From positions 1 through 47,426 of the forward strand of contig DATDPP010000057.1 in NCBI GenBank assembly GCA_035292685.1: a stretch of 47,426 nt of DNA. The letters are read 5' to 3'. The notes beneath the pieces were generated by a model. It did no database searches. It was not told where the DNA came from and saw only the letters and a list, made by a program, of their open reading frames with translations. Source of the stretch: JALYNX01 sp035292685 (GTDB lineage Bacteria > Actinomycetota > Acidimicrobiia > Spongiisociales > ZC4RG35). Positions within the stretch are counted from its first letter, which is position 1; each line of letters opens with the position of its first letter. Shown here one piece after another: positions 32,710 to 41,750 of the stretch. A program made the translations under genes and the position numbers.

Positions 32710-35324
32710 GCCAGGGAGAATCGCACATCGGTTCGATGGGGTTGACCAACGAAGAGGCCGGGCGCCTGTTGGAGCGACACGGGCCCAACCGCCTGCCGGT
32801 ACCTCCCCGACCGGGGGTCTGGCGTCATCTCATCGGCCAGTTCTTCCACTTCTTTGCGATCATGCTCTGGGTGGCGGCCGCCCTGGCCACCCTGGCAGGC
32901 CTACCTGAGCTCGGGCTCGCCATCGTGGCCGTCATCGTCTTCAACGGGATTTTCGCCTTCATCCAGGAGTACCGGGCCGAACGGGCCGGGGAGCGGCTTC
33001 GCGAGATCGTGCCTCGTCTCGCCACCGTGATCCGCAACGGGCAGCCCCGTGAGATCGATGCTGCGGAGTTGGTGCCGGGCGACCTCGTGGTCTTGACCGG
33101 AGGCAACCGGGTGGGTGCCGACCTGAAGGTCTTGGAAACCCACTCGGTGAAGGTGGACGAGTCGATCTTGACCGGGGAGAGCGTTCCCGTGGACAAGGAG
33201 ATCGACGATGCCCTCTTCTCGGGGACTTTCGTGGTCGAAGGCGAAGGTCTGGCCATGGTGGCCGCTACCGGAAGCGCCACCCGGCTGGCATCGGTCGCCG
33301 CCCTGACCACCCAGGTGCAACGACCGATCACCCCCCTCGCTCTGCAGCTCCGCCAGTTGGTCCGCACCATCGCATTCATAACCGTCGGGGTGGGGCTGGT
33401 CTTCTTCGCTGTCAGCCTGGCGTTGGGCGTCTCCGCCCGCTCAGGGTTCATCTTTGGGGTGGGGGTGATGGTCGCCCTGGTGCCGGAAGCGTTGCTGCCG
33501 ACGGTGACGCTCTCCCTGGCGATCGGCGCGCAGAGGATGGCCAGACACCATGCCCTGGTCCGCCGTCTCGAAGCTGTGGAAACCCTTGGCTCCACCACGT
33601 TCATCTGCACCGACAAGACCGGGACCATCACCCAGAACCGGATGGCCGTAGTGAAGATCTGGACTCCATCCGGCACGGTCACCATCGATGGGGTCGGCTA
33701 CGAACCCGAGGGTCAGGTAGAGAGTCCCTCTCCCCATGTGCTGGCCAAAGTCGCAGAGGTTGCCCGGGCGGCCCGCCGCTGCTCGACCGGGCGCGCCGTG
33801 TTCGAGGAGTCCACCTGGGTGGCAGTAGGTGACCCGATGGAGGCGGCCCTCGACGCCTTCTCCCGACGAGTCGGAGTGGATGTCGACGCTGACGAAGCGG
33901 CCGATCCTGACCGGCGCCGCCATCCGTTCGATGCTCGACGCCGTCGCATGTCGGTGCTGACGTCGAGTCATCTCTATGTGAAGGGCGCTCCCGACGCAGT
34001 CTTCCCGGTCTGTTCCAACGCCTCTCAGGAGGCCTTCCAGGCACTCCAGGATCTCACCCGAAGCGGGCTGAGGGTTCTGGCGGTGGCTGCTCGTGGCGCG
34101 GTCGAAGAGATCCCGAGCGATGCTGATTCGGCAGAGCGAGGTCTGACTTTGTGGGGGCTGATCGGTCTCGAGGATCCACCCCGGCCCGGGGCGGCGGCTT
34201 CAATCGCAGCCTGCCGGGCGGCCAGCATCAATATCGCCCTGGTCACCGGCGATCACCCTGACACCGCAAAAGCGATCGCCGACGAAGTCGGCTTGTCCCT
34301 ACGGGGAGCCCCCGTCCTCACCGGGCGTCAACTGCCCGCGGACGATGCCCTTCTCGCTGCCATGGTCGATCACGACGGGGCGGTGATCAGCCGGGTGACT
34401 CCCGAGGACAAGCAACGGATCGCGCGTGCTCTGCAAAGCCGGGGACACGTTGTCGCCATGACCGGAGACGGCGTCAACGACGGCCCCGCCCTGCGCGAGG
34501 CTGACATCGGAGTGGCGATGGGGCGGACCGGCACCGATGTCGCCCGCGAGGCAGCCGACCTGGTGCTCCTCGACGACGATCTGGCCACCATCATCGCCGC
34601 CATCGGCCAGGGCCGGGCCACATTCGCCAACGCCCGCCGCTTCCTCACCTATCACCTGACCGACAACGTGGCCGAGCTGACACCTTTCCTGGTCTGGGCC
34701 CTGACCGCCAACCGGATCCCTCTTGCCTTGGGGATCCTCCAGATCCTGGCCCTCGACATCGGCACCGACACGCTGTCCGCCACTGCCTTGGGTGCTGAGC
34801 CGGCCCACCGGCATACCTCCGAAGACCTCCCCAACGCCGGCCGACTGCTCGACCGCAAGGTCGCTTTCCGCGCCTTCGGCCTGCTGGGGCCGGTCGAAGC
34901 CGTCGTTGAAATGGCCGCCTTCTTCGCAGTGTTCCTCGCTGCCGGGTGGCGGCCTGGGGATGCCTTTCCCAGCGCGGTCATTCCGGCGGCCTCGGGTGCA
35001 GCTTTCGCCACCGTTGTCTTGGCGCAGACGGCCAACGCCTTTGCCTGTCGCAGCACTGTCCGTCCCGTCTGGAGGATGTCGTTTTGGAGCAACCGGTGGC
35101 TGATCGCAGGAGCCAGCAGCGGGCTTGTCATTGCTGCCGTCTTCCTGTTCGTTCCTCCGGTAGCGGAGTTGCTCGGACAGGAGAGCCCCCCCGGGGCGGG
35201 GTGGCTATTCGCGGTGGCCTCGATTCCGCTGCTTCTCATGGCGGATGGCATTCACAAATGGATCATTCGAAGGAAGTCGACCAGAGTTGAATCGAGCGCT
35301 GCGACAAGGAGAGCCCAAGGATGA
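32706..35324 (+). CDS. P-type (P2-like) cation-transporting ATPase
   Basis: 872 residues from ATG 32706, which overlaps the SQR-like stop (ATGA). Order: actuator motif TGES (156-159), phosphorylation site DKTGT (Asp303), ATP-binding region, hinge TGDGVNDGPALREADIGVAMG, and about ten membrane helices. The helix-4 motif is PEALLP and helix 6 has ALDIGTDTLSATALGAEP, both resembling P2A/P2B Ca2+-ATPases, so calcium or a related divalent ion is likely but not proven. No N-terminal heavy-metal Cys motif. The ATG of a decayed gene follows inside its stop. Confidence 0.9.
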   Translation: MSQGESHIGSMGLTNEEAGRLLERHGPNRLPVPPRPGVWRHLIGQFFHFFAIMLWVAAALATLAGLPELGLAIVAVIVFNGIFAFIQEYRAERAGERLREIVPRLATVIRNGQPREIDAAELVPGDLVVLTGGNRVGADLKVLETHSVKVDESILTGESVPVDKEIDDALFSGTFVVEGEGLAMVAATGSATRLASVAALTTQVQRPITPLALQLRQLVRTIAFITVGVGLVFFAVSLALGVSARSGFIFGVGVMVALVPEALLPTVTLSLAIGAQRMARHHALVRRLEAVETLGSTTFICTDKTGTITQNRMAVVKIWTPSGTVTIDGVGYEPEGQVESPSPHVLAKVAEVARAARRCSTGRAVFEESTWVAVGDPMEAALDAFSRRVGVDVDADEAADPDRRRHPFDARRRRMSVLTSSHLYVKGAPDAVFPVCSNASQEAFQALQDLTRSGLRVLAVAARGAVEEIPSDADSAERGLTLWGLIGLEDPPRPGAAASIAACRAASINIALVTGDHPDTAKAIADEVGLSLRGAPVLTGRQLPADDALLAAMVDHDGAVISRVTPEDKQRIARALQSRGHVVAMTGDGVNDGPALREADIGVAMGRTGTDVAREAADLVLLDDDLATIIAAIGQGRATFANARRFLTYHLTDNVAELTPFLVWALTANRIPLALGILQILALDIGTDTLSATALGAEPAHRHTSEDLPNAGRLLDRKVAFRAFGLLGPVEAVVEMAAFFAVFLAAGWRPGDAFPSAVIPAASGAAFATVVLAQTANAFACRSTVRPVWRMSFWSNRWLIAGASSGLVIAAVFLFVPPVAELLGQESPPGAGWLFAVASIPLLLMADGIHKWIIRRKSTRVESSAATRRAQG

Positions 35325-35810
35325 CAGCCGAAGCGGATAGGTCGACGTCGTTGAGAGAGCGGTTCGGCGATCTCCACCGTGGGGGCATCTTCCTGATGCC
35401 CAACGCCTGGGACGTTGGGTCGGCGAAGGTGTTGGCCTAGCTCGGATTCCCCCCGATTGCCACCACCAGCGCGTGGTTTGCCGCTTCTCTGGGCCGGATG
35501 GACTAGCAGGCGACCCTCGATGAGGTTGCGGGACATGTCCGGGCCCTGGCCTCGGCGGTGGAGGTTCCGCGTCGACGCCGAGAACGGCTACGCAGCGACC
35601 CCCGACGGTGTCGCCGCAGCGGTGGAGCGTCTCGCGGCCGAGGGCGCGGCCGGGATCTCGATCGAGGACTACGAGCCCGGCTTGGGTTTTTACCCCCTCG
35701 ACGTCGCAGTGGAGCGGGTTGCTGCTGCGGCCGAGGCCGCCAAACGGCACATCGAAGCGGCCCTCTCTTACGAGGACCGCACCGCTGCTTTCGAGGAGAC
35801 CGATGCGTAG
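35321..35810 (+). pseudogene. Isocitrate lyase/PEP mutase-family pseudogene
   Basis: The ATG at 35321 overlaps the ATPase TGA (ATGA). The reading gives a typical PEP-mutase/isocitrate-lyase-like start (LMPNAWDVGSAKVLA), but it meets TAG at 35438 and a second TAG at 35504, replacing residues that are Ser/Ala and Gly in relatives. Near 35570 the frame shifts with loss of about 5 bases (VEVP, then VDAENGYA, which holds the metal-binding acidic motif). After SIEDYEPGLGF the sequence runs into a short tail; the usual C-terminal barrel half is absent. No functional enzyme is expected. Confidence 0.78.
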
Positions 35811-35856
35811 CCTCGGGCACAGCAGGTGAAATAAAGACCGGCTGGAAGGAAGAGAG

Positions 35857-36270
35857 ATGATCTTTGACTACTTTGATGACCTGAATTGGCTCGCCGTCCT
35901 GGTCGCGACGATCGCGTGGTTCGCGTTCAGTGCGATCTGGTATTCGATCCCTCCGCTCAGCAAAGCCTGGCAGGAGGCGGCGAAAGTCACACCTGGAGAC
36001 GGCCCACCACTGGTGACAGTCCTGATCCCCACGTTCATCGGGTATTTCGTCACTTCGATTGTGATCGCCCTGCTGGCAGCACAGATCGACGGGGCAGAAC
36101 TCGTCGATGGGCTTGCCCTGGGTGTCGGCCTCGGGGTCGGCTTCGGAGTTGTGGGTGCCGTGATCGGTCAGCTGTATGAGCAGAAGGGTCGCTCGTACTG
36201 GTTGATCAACGGGGTGAATGCGCTCATCGCCTACACGATCGTGGCGACGATCGTCACTGTCTGGGACTGA
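35857..36270 (+). CDS. DUF1761 family membrane protein
   Basis: 137 residues; ATG with GGAAGAGAG upstream. Four hydrophobic segments (about 10-30, 50-73, 83-105 and 115-135) and the motif AFSAIWYS...SKAWQEA are typical of DUF1761. Members are small four-helix membrane proteins with unknown role. It lies 46 bases after the decayed PEP-mutase-like gene and could still be transcribed with the ATPase. Confidence 0.8.
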   Translation: MIFDYFDDLNWLAVLVATIAWFAFSAIWYSIPPLSKAWQEAAKVTPGDGPPLVTVLIPTFIGYFVTSIVIALLAAQIDGAELVDGLALGVGLGVGFGVVGAVIGQLYEQKGRSYWLINGVNALIAYTIVATIVTVWD

Positions 36271-36302
36271 ACGGAAGATACCGGCCGGACGGGGTACGGG
36301 AT

Positions 36303-36698
36303 CTAGGCGACGGCCGCGGTTGCCTCGGGGTGCAGCTCGTAGCGACTGCGGATGTGGAACCGCTCCTGGGTGGCGAACACCTGGGCGTCAGCAGCCTGCT
36401 CATCAGCATGCGATGCGCCAATTATCGGCGTGTACCGCAGCATCCAGTCGTCGGTCGGCCTGACCACGGGCTTTGACGCGTGGACCTGGTCGGCAGGTCG
36501 GGCGAACCGATTGCGGTGGACGGGACCGGAGATCATCTCCGGGAAGTGGAAGCTGAGGTGCCCACATGATTCGCAGACGCTTCGTTCCACCCCAGCAGTG
36601 ATGGTGGTCAGGGTCTCGGTGTGTGGGCAGTGCGCGAGCTGTCGGCCGCGCTTGCCACTGACCGCGATGTTCATGCCTCCCACAGCCATCTCCGCCAT
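36303..36698 (-). CDS. Zinc-ribbon hypothetical protein
   Basis: 131 residues; start is uncertain because in-frame ATGs at 36698, 36689 and 36674 each lack ideal spacing to a Shine-Dalgarno. The N-terminal part carries CPHTETLTTITAGVERSVCESCGH, i.e. C-x2-H...C-x2-C-x-H, a zinc-ribbon-like knuckle. The rest is basic and polar without a recognised domain (FARPADQVHASK, YTPIIGASHAD). Probably nucleic-acid- or protein-binding. Convergent with the DUF1761 gene, gap 32 bases. Confidence 0.65.
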   Translation of the reverse strand: MAEMAVGGMNIAVSGKRGRQLAHCPHTETLTTITAGVERSVCESCGHLSFHFPEMISGPVHRNRFARPADQVHASKPVVRPTDDWMLRYTPIIGASHADEQAADAQVFATQERFHIRSRYELHPEATAAVA

Positions 36699-36795
36699 AG
36701 CACATGGTTTATCGAAGTCGGGGGCAATCCACTATGGGTCAAGCGACCCATTGCTGTGGACAAGTCCTGGGTGGTTTGTCGACAGCCGGTGGAGC

Positions 36796-39102
36796 TCAGC
36801 CGTCCAGCGCCGCCGCGAGCACATCATCAACCCTGTCGGCGATGTGGAAGATGAGGTCTTCACGCACCTTCTCCGGGACGTCGTCGAGGTCGGCCTCATT
36901 CCTGCGGGGGACGATGACCTCCTTCAGGCCGGCCCGATGGGCGGCGAGCACCTTCTGCTTCACCCCGCCGATAGGAAGCACCTTGCCCTGCAGGGTGATC
37001 TCCCCTGTCATGCCAACTGTGTTCTTCACCTTGTGCCCGGTGAGCAGTGACACCAGGGCGGTGAGCATGGCGACGCCGGCGGAGGGGCCGTCCTTGGGAA
37101 TGGCACCGGCCGGGACATGGACGTGGAACTTGCGTTTCAAGGCTGCCGGGTCGATGTCCAACTCTTCGGCGTGGGCCTCCACATAGGAGAGCGCGATCAG
37201 GGCCGACTCCTTCATCACGTCGCCGAGTTGACCAGTCAGGGTGAGACCGGGCTCCCCGTCCATTGCGGTGGCCTCGATGAACAAGACGTCACCACCGGCG
37301 CCGGTAACCGCCAGGCCGGTGGCAACGCCGGGGACGTCGGTGCGATCCGAGGCCTCGTCTTTCCACACCTTGGGCTTGCCCAGGTACTCGCGCACCTCGG
37401 GCTCGTCGACCACAACAGCGCCCGAAACCGACTCCGCGGGCCGGGCCACCTTGATAGCCACCTTGCGGGATAGCTTGCCCAACTCCCGCTCCAGGTTGCG
37501 CACCCCCGCCTCCCGGGTATAGCGGTCGACGATGGCAGCCAGGGCGTTCTCGGTCACCTCCAACTCCTCGGGCTCCAGGCCGGCGGCCCGAAGCTGACGA
37601 GGAAGCAGGTGATCGCGGGCGATCTCCACTTTTTCGGCGTCGGTGTACCCGTCGAGGGTGATCACCTCGGTCCGGTCGAGCAGGGGCCCGGGAATGGTCT
37701 CGATCATGTTGGCGGTGGCGATGAAGAGCACATCGGAGAGATCGAGGTCGACCTCCAGGTAGTTGTCACGGAAGGTGTGGTTCTGGGCAGGGTCCAGCAC
37801 CTCGAGCAGGGCGGAGGAGGGGTCACCGCGCCAATCGTTGCCCACCTTGTCCATCTCGTCGAAAAGGAAGACCGGGTTCATGGTCCCCGCCTCTGTCAGG
37901 GCCCGGGCGATCCGGCCGGGCCGCGCCCCGACGTAGGTGCGTCGATGGCCTCGGATCTCTGCCTCGTCCCGGATGCCACCCAAAGCCACCCGCACGAACT
38001 TGCGACCCAGGGCGCGGGCCACCGACTCGCCAAGGGAGGTCTTGCCCACTCCCGGGGGGCCGACCAACAGCAGGATGGCCCCGACGCTGCGTTCCCCCTG
38101 GTCGGAAAGACCGCGTTCGGCGCGCAGCTTGCGCACCGCCAGGTGCTCGACGATTCGCTCCTTGACATCGTGGAGACCGGTGTGATCGGCGTCGAGCACG
38201 GTCCATGCCTCGTCCAAGTCGAGGCGGTCCTCGGATCGGTCCCCCCAGGGCACTTCGAAGATGGTGTCGAGCCAGGTGCGGATCCAGGAGTGCTCGGGCG
38301 ACTGTTCGCTCATCCTTTCCAGACGGTCGATCTCACGCTCGATCGCATCGGCCACTTTCTCCGGCAGTTCCCGCTCGGCGAGCTTGGCCCGGTATTCGGA
38401 GGCGACGTCGCCCTCTTCCCCCAGTTCCTTGCGGATGGCATCCATTTGCTGACGGAGGATGTAGTCCTTCTGACCTTTCTCGATCCGCTCCGTGGCGTCC
38501 TCGCGCACTTTGCGGCGCAGTTCGAGATCGGCCAGGACCTCGCGCATCCAGACCAGGAGCTTTCCGAGACGCTGTCGGATGTCGAGCGCCTCCAGCAGCT
38601 CCACCTTCTGTTCCATGCTGAGGTCGGGGGAGTAGACGGCGAGGTCGGCGAGCTGGGAGGGGCTGTCCATGCTGAGCAGACGCTCGGCGACACCGGCCAG
38701 ACCCCGGTTCTCGAGCACGGCGCTGACCACCGCCCGGTATTCGGCGACCAGTTCCTCCAGCTCGTCGTCGATGATGTCGACTTCTGGATAGGACTCGGCC
38801 TCGACCCAAAGCGCTCCGGCCTCGTCCACCGACCCGGCGCCGACCCGGGCCCGGGCTACCCCCGACACCACGACAGTGCCGTCACCGTCGTCGGTCTGCT
38901 GGATTTCGGCGATCGTGCCGACCGCGGCGTAGCGGCCTTCGAGACGGGGGACCAGGAGAAGACGTCCGTCACTCCTGGCGGCGGCGGCGAGGGCGGTCTT
39001 GCCCTCGCTGCTCTCGACGCGGACGGTGACCACCATGTGGGGGAAGATCACCCCGTTATGGAGGGGAAGGACGGGAAGGGTGAGCTGGGCGGTGTGAGGC
39101 AT
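36796..39102 (-). CDS. lon: ATP-dependent protease La
   Basis: 768 residues; AGGA about 10 bases before the ATG. The N-terminal LON substrate-binding domain spans about 1-200. Walker A is VGPPGVGKTSLGES, Walker B FLFDEMDKV, and the proteolytic domain has catalytic Ser674 (PKDGPSAGVAM) and Lys717 (GGVKQKVLAAHR), spaced 43 residues as in E. coli Lon. The enzyme degrades misfolded and some regulatory proteins in the cytosol. Length matches the family. The upstream region has three neighbouring inverted repeats that could bind a heat-shock regulator, but no HspR (HAIR) consensus is evident. Confidence 0.95.
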   Translation of the reverse strand: MPHTAQLTLPVLPLHNGVIFPHMVVTVRVESSEGKTALAAAARSDGRLLLVPRLEGRYAAVGTIAEIQQTDDGDGTVVVSGVARARVGAGSVDEAGALWVEAESYPEVDIIDDELEELVAEYRAVVSAVLENRGLAGVAERLLSMDSPSQLADLAVYSPDLSMEQKVELLEALDIRQRLGKLLVWMREVLADLELRRKVREDATERIEKGQKDYILRQQMDAIRKELGEEGDVASEYRAKLAERELPEKVADAIEREIDRLERMSEQSPEHSWIRTWLDTIFEVPWGDRSEDRLDLDEAWTVLDADHTGLHDVKERIVEHLAVRKLRAERGLSDQGERSVGAILLLVGPPGVGKTSLGESVARALGRKFVRVALGGIRDEAEIRGHRRTYVGARPGRIARALTEAGTMNPVFLFDEMDKVGNDWRGDPSSALLEVLDPAQNHTFRDNYLEVDLDLSDVLFIATANMIETIPGPLLDRTEVITLDGYTDAEKVEIARDHLLPRQLRAAGLEPEELEVTENALAAIVDRYTREAGVRNLERELGKLSRKVAIKVARPAESVSGAVVVDEPEVREYLGKPKVWKDEASDRTDVPGVATGLAVTGAGGDVLFIEATAMDGEPGLTLTGQLGDVMKESALIALSYVEAHAEELDIDPAALKRKFHVHVPAGAIPKDGPSAGVAMLTALVSLLTGHKVKNTVGMTGEITLQGKVLPIGGVKQKVLAAHRAGLKEVIVPRRNEADLDDVPEKVREDLIFHIADRVDDVLAAALDG

Positions 39103-39131
39103 TCAGATCGTTCCTTGATTCTGGGGCGTGA

Positions 39132-39186
39132 CTGGTGAAACCAGCGGGGGGCATATCGTATTCCAGATATGAGCCTAGGTGGCTCA
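39132..39186. promoter_or_regulatory. Cluster of inverted repeats upstream of lon
   Basis: Three palindromic pairs: CTGGT-GAA-ACCAG (39132-39144), CATATC-N8-GATATG (39152-39171) and TGAGCC-N5-GGCTCA (39170-39186). The second includes TACGAT on the minus strand, a possible -10. Their grouping 30-85 bases before the lon ATG suggests an operator region. No HspR or CtsR consensus was recognised. Confidence 0.4.
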
Positions 39187-39367
39187 GGTTTGCTCAGCCA
39201 ACGAGCACAACTCCGGCGATCAGCGACACGCTTGGGTCTTTCGCCCCTGTCCGAACCTCGATTCCCTTGTAGGCATGCTCCAACGCAAGACGCCGTGGAG
39301 ATAGGGCCGAAGGCCCCTTACCCAACGATGCCGTGGGGTTGCACCCTGGATGTGAAAGGAGAGACGA

Positions 39368-39655
39368 ATGTTCAATCTCGAAGACGCCGCGAGAGCAGTG
39401 ACCGATATCGGTATCGAGATCTCCGATGAGTTGTTCGATCTCGACGATGTGCTCCGGGGCATGGATGTGGAGATGGAGCACGGCACGAGGTATCCCGACC
39501 TGAACGTGACCGGTGATGACCCGGTTCTCACCGCCAAGATCGCACTCGCCCACCTGCGTGAATTCCCCGACTACTACGAACGTTTGGAGGGGATGGAGCA
39601 CAAGGCGGAGGCGGCGTGGTCCCTCAAGGAGGATGCCGGCTTCGGCATCACCTGA
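39368..39655 (+). CDS. DUF5661 family protein
   Basis: 95 residues; ATG preceded by AAAGGAGAG. The core GMDVEMEHGTRYPDLNVTGD, then DPVLTAKIALAHLREFPDYY, is the DUF5661 signature. Small, acidic, helical and probably cytosolic; function unknown. Its upstream leader holds a GGGCC-GAA-GGCCC stem (about 39304-39316). Confidence 0.82.
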   Translation: MFNLEDAARAVTDIGIEISDELFDLDDVLRGMDVEMEHGTRYPDLNVTGDDPVLTAKIALAHLREFPDYYERLEGMEHKAEAAWSLKEDAGFGIT

Positions 39656-39712
39656 GTCGGCGCCCCATCCTGGCCCTGAGAGGTGGACCTGGACCCCCCT
39701 AGGCTGCACTCG

Positions 39713-40675
39713 ATGGTGATCGGCCTCATCGCCAATCCCGTCTCCTCAAAGGACATACGGCGTCTCACCGGTCTCGCCCGCGTTATCGACACCGAAGAGA
39801 AGGCGAATCTCATAGCCCGTCTTCTAGTCGGGCTCGGCTCGCAGCCCGGTTTGAAGGTGTTGGCGCTGGACGATCACGTTGGGTTGGTCCGTCGAGCCGT
39901 GTTCCTGGCCCGCGATTCCTCCCCTCCGGTCGAGTTCCTTCCCATTGTTCCCCAAGGCGGGGAGCAGGACACAAGCCAGGCCGCATCGCAGTTGGCGGCA
40001 CGAAAGGCAGCCGTCCTGGTCATCGTGGGCGGGGACGGAACGGTCCGAGCCGCGGTGGAGGGATGGCCCCAAGCGCCATTGGTGCCTTTGGCCGCGGGCA
40101 CCAACAATGCATTCGCCCTCGCCATGGAGCCGACCGTCATCGGATCCGCCATCGTGGCTGCTCTCGCGAGGGACGACATGTCGGTGTTCACCCCCACTAC
40201 CGCCCTCCAGGCGGAAACCACCACAGGAGCCGCCACTGCAGTCATCGACGTGGTGTCGGTGCATGGTCGTTGGATCGGCGCTGGGGCCCTCTGGGAGCCG
40301 GACCTGCTCATCGAGGCCGTTGTCACCTCGGCCCGTCCCACCGCGGTGGGTATCGCCTCGGTGAGCGCCGGACTGGGGTCGCTCGAGCCGGGACATGCCC
40401 GCTGGATTCGGTTCGGTGGCAGTCGGACGGTGAGGGCGGTTTTCGGCCCCGGCCTGGTACGCGACGTTTGCGTCGCCGAGCACACCGATCTCCCCCTCGG
40501 AGCCGAGATCCCACTCGACGTGACCGGAGGCGTTGTGGCGCTCGACGGTGAGCGGCGGATTACGGCCGCGGCGGCCCTGGTCAGGGTGGTCCCGGGCCCG
40601 AGGGTTCTCGACCCCGAGCTCGCATTGCGGGTGAAGGGTCTTTTGCCCCTATCGCAGCCCTCATCCTGGGAATAG
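39713..40675 (+). CDS. acoX: AcoX-like ATP-NAD kinase-fold protein
   Basis: 320 residues from ATG 39713 (MVIGLIANPVSSKDIRRLTG); a GTG 30 bases earlier is possible. The N-terminal ANPVSSKDIRR and the VIVGGDGTVRAAVEGW loop are the nucleotide-binding signature of the ATP-NAD kinase/diacylglycerol kinase-like fold. GTNNAF follows as expected. AcoX homologues sit at the head of acetoin dehydrogenase operons, and their exact role is unsettled. The acoA-like gene lies 75 bases downstream on the same strand, fitting this context. Confidence 0.8.
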   Translation: MVIGLIANPVSSKDIRRLTGLARVIDTEEKANLIARLLVGLGSQPGLKVLALDDHVGLVRRAVFLARDSSPPVEFLPIVPQGGEQDTSQAASQLAARKAAVLVIVGGDGTVRAAVEGWPQAPLVPLAAGTNNAFALAMEPTVIGSAIVAALARDDMSVFTPTTALQAETTTGAATAVIDVVSVHGRWIGAGALWEPDLLIEAVVTSARPTAVGIASVSAGLGSLEPGHARWIRFGGSRTVRAVFGPGLVRDVCVAEHTDLPLGAEIPLDVTGGVVALDGERRITAAAALVRVVPGPRVLDPELALRVKGLLPLSQPSSWE

Positions 40676-40750
40676 AGGACATACCAAGGCCGGAAGAGGC
40701 ACGTGCCGATTCTCCGCATCGGCACGCCACGCAACCAGCAGGAGGTGCTG

Positions 40751-41737
40751 ATGAACATTCCCAACGAGCACCTGGTCGACATGTACGAGACCATGGTCAA
40801 GATTCGACACTTTGAGGAGCGGATCCGGGAGATCTACCTCACCGACAAGCTTCCCGCCTTCGACATCGCCGCCGGTCTCATCCCGGGCGAGATGCATCTC
40901 GCCGCGGGACAGGAGCCGGTGGCGGTTGGGGTAAGGCCCCATCTCAAGGCTGGCGACGCAATAACCGCAACCCACCGACCTCACCACATCGCCATCGCCC
41001 AAGGGGTCGACCTCAAGAAGATGACCGCGGAGATCTTCGGGAGAAGCACCGGGTTGGGCAAGGGCAAGGGCGGCCACATGCATCTGTTCTCGGTCGAGCC
41101 GAGCTTCGCGTGCTCGGGGATCGTCGCCGAGGGGATACCGGTTGCCGTAGGAGCCGGGCTCGCCTTCAAACAGCGTGGCACCGACAACGTTGCCTTGTCG
41201 TTCTTCGGGGAGGGCGCCGCCAACCAGGGCGCATTCCACGAGTCGCTCAACCTGGCTGCGGTGTGGAACCTGCCGGTTGTCTTCATCTGTGAGGACAACG
41301 CTTATGCCATCTCGGTGCCCAAGGCGATGGCAACGGCGATCCCAGACAACAGCGACCGGGCGGGTTCCTACGGGATTCCCGGGGTCCTGGTCGTCAACAA
41401 CGATCCGATTGCGGTTTACGAGGTCGCCGGTGAGGCGATCGCCCGGGCCCGTAGAGGAGGCGGTCCGAGCCTCATCGAGGTGAAGACGGATCGTCTCTGG
41501 GGTCACTTCGAAGGCGATGCCGACGGATACCGGACGGACGAGTTCAAGAAGGCGATGGTGGAGCGGGATGCACTGGTCACCTTCGGCCAGAAGTTGGTCG
41601 CCGAGGGAGTCCTCACCGACGCCGACCTCGAGACCATAAGGGACCGGATGTACGGCCTGGTCGAAGAGGCGATCGAGTTCGCCATGTCGAGCCCTTATCC
41701 CGAGCCTGAAGACGCCCTGGCGGACGTCTTCGCCTGA
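40751..41737 (+). CDS. acoA: TPP-dependent 2-oxo acid/acetoin dehydrogenase E1 alpha subunit
   Basis: 328 residues from ATG 40751 with AGGAGG 6 bases upstream; the upstream GTG is rejected. Family blocks: MVKIRHFEERIREIYL, HLAAGQEPVAVGV, GKGGHMHLF, FGEGAANQGAFHESLN (thiamin diphosphate/Mg binding), FICEDNAYAIS. The E1 heterotetramer decarboxylates a 2-oxo acid or cleaves acetoin and passes the two-carbon unit to the lipoyl group of E2. The neighbours acoX and a lipoyl E2 fit an acetoin dehydrogenase, but a branched-chain or pyruvate role is not excluded. Confidence 0.88.
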   Translation: MNIPNEHLVDMYETMVKIRHFEERIREIYLTDKLPAFDIAAGLIPGEMHLAAGQEPVAVGVRPHLKAGDAITATHRPHHIAIAQGVDLKKMTAEIFGRSTGLGKGKGGHMHLFSVEPSFACSGIVAEGIPVAVGAGLAFKQRGTDNVALSFFGEGAANQGAFHESLNLAAVWNLPVVFICEDNAYAISVPKAMATAIPDNSDRAGSYGIPGVLVVNNDPIAVYEVAGEAIARARRGGGPSLIEVKTDRLWGHFEGDADGYRTDEFKKAMVERDALVTFGQKLVAEGVLTDADLETIRDRMYGLVEEAIEFAMSSPYPEPEDALADVFA

Positions 41738-41750
41738 TAGAGGAGGTCAA

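Noticed and set aside
35438..35506. Possible recoding of TAG as an amino acid
   Set aside because: TAG ends other intact genes here (for example at 1903-1905 and 30936-30938), and the gene also has a shift and a missing end, so decay explains it better.
37609..39138. Long open frame (509 residues) on the plus strand opposite lon
   Set aside because: It lies wholly antisense to an unmistakable lon gene; its composition (Gly/Val/His/Asp-rich without domain motifs) is that of a GC-rich shadow.
39103..39367. HspR (HAIR) operator upstream of lon
   Set aside because: No CTTGAGT-N7-ACTCAAG-like sequence is present; only unrelated inverted repeats.
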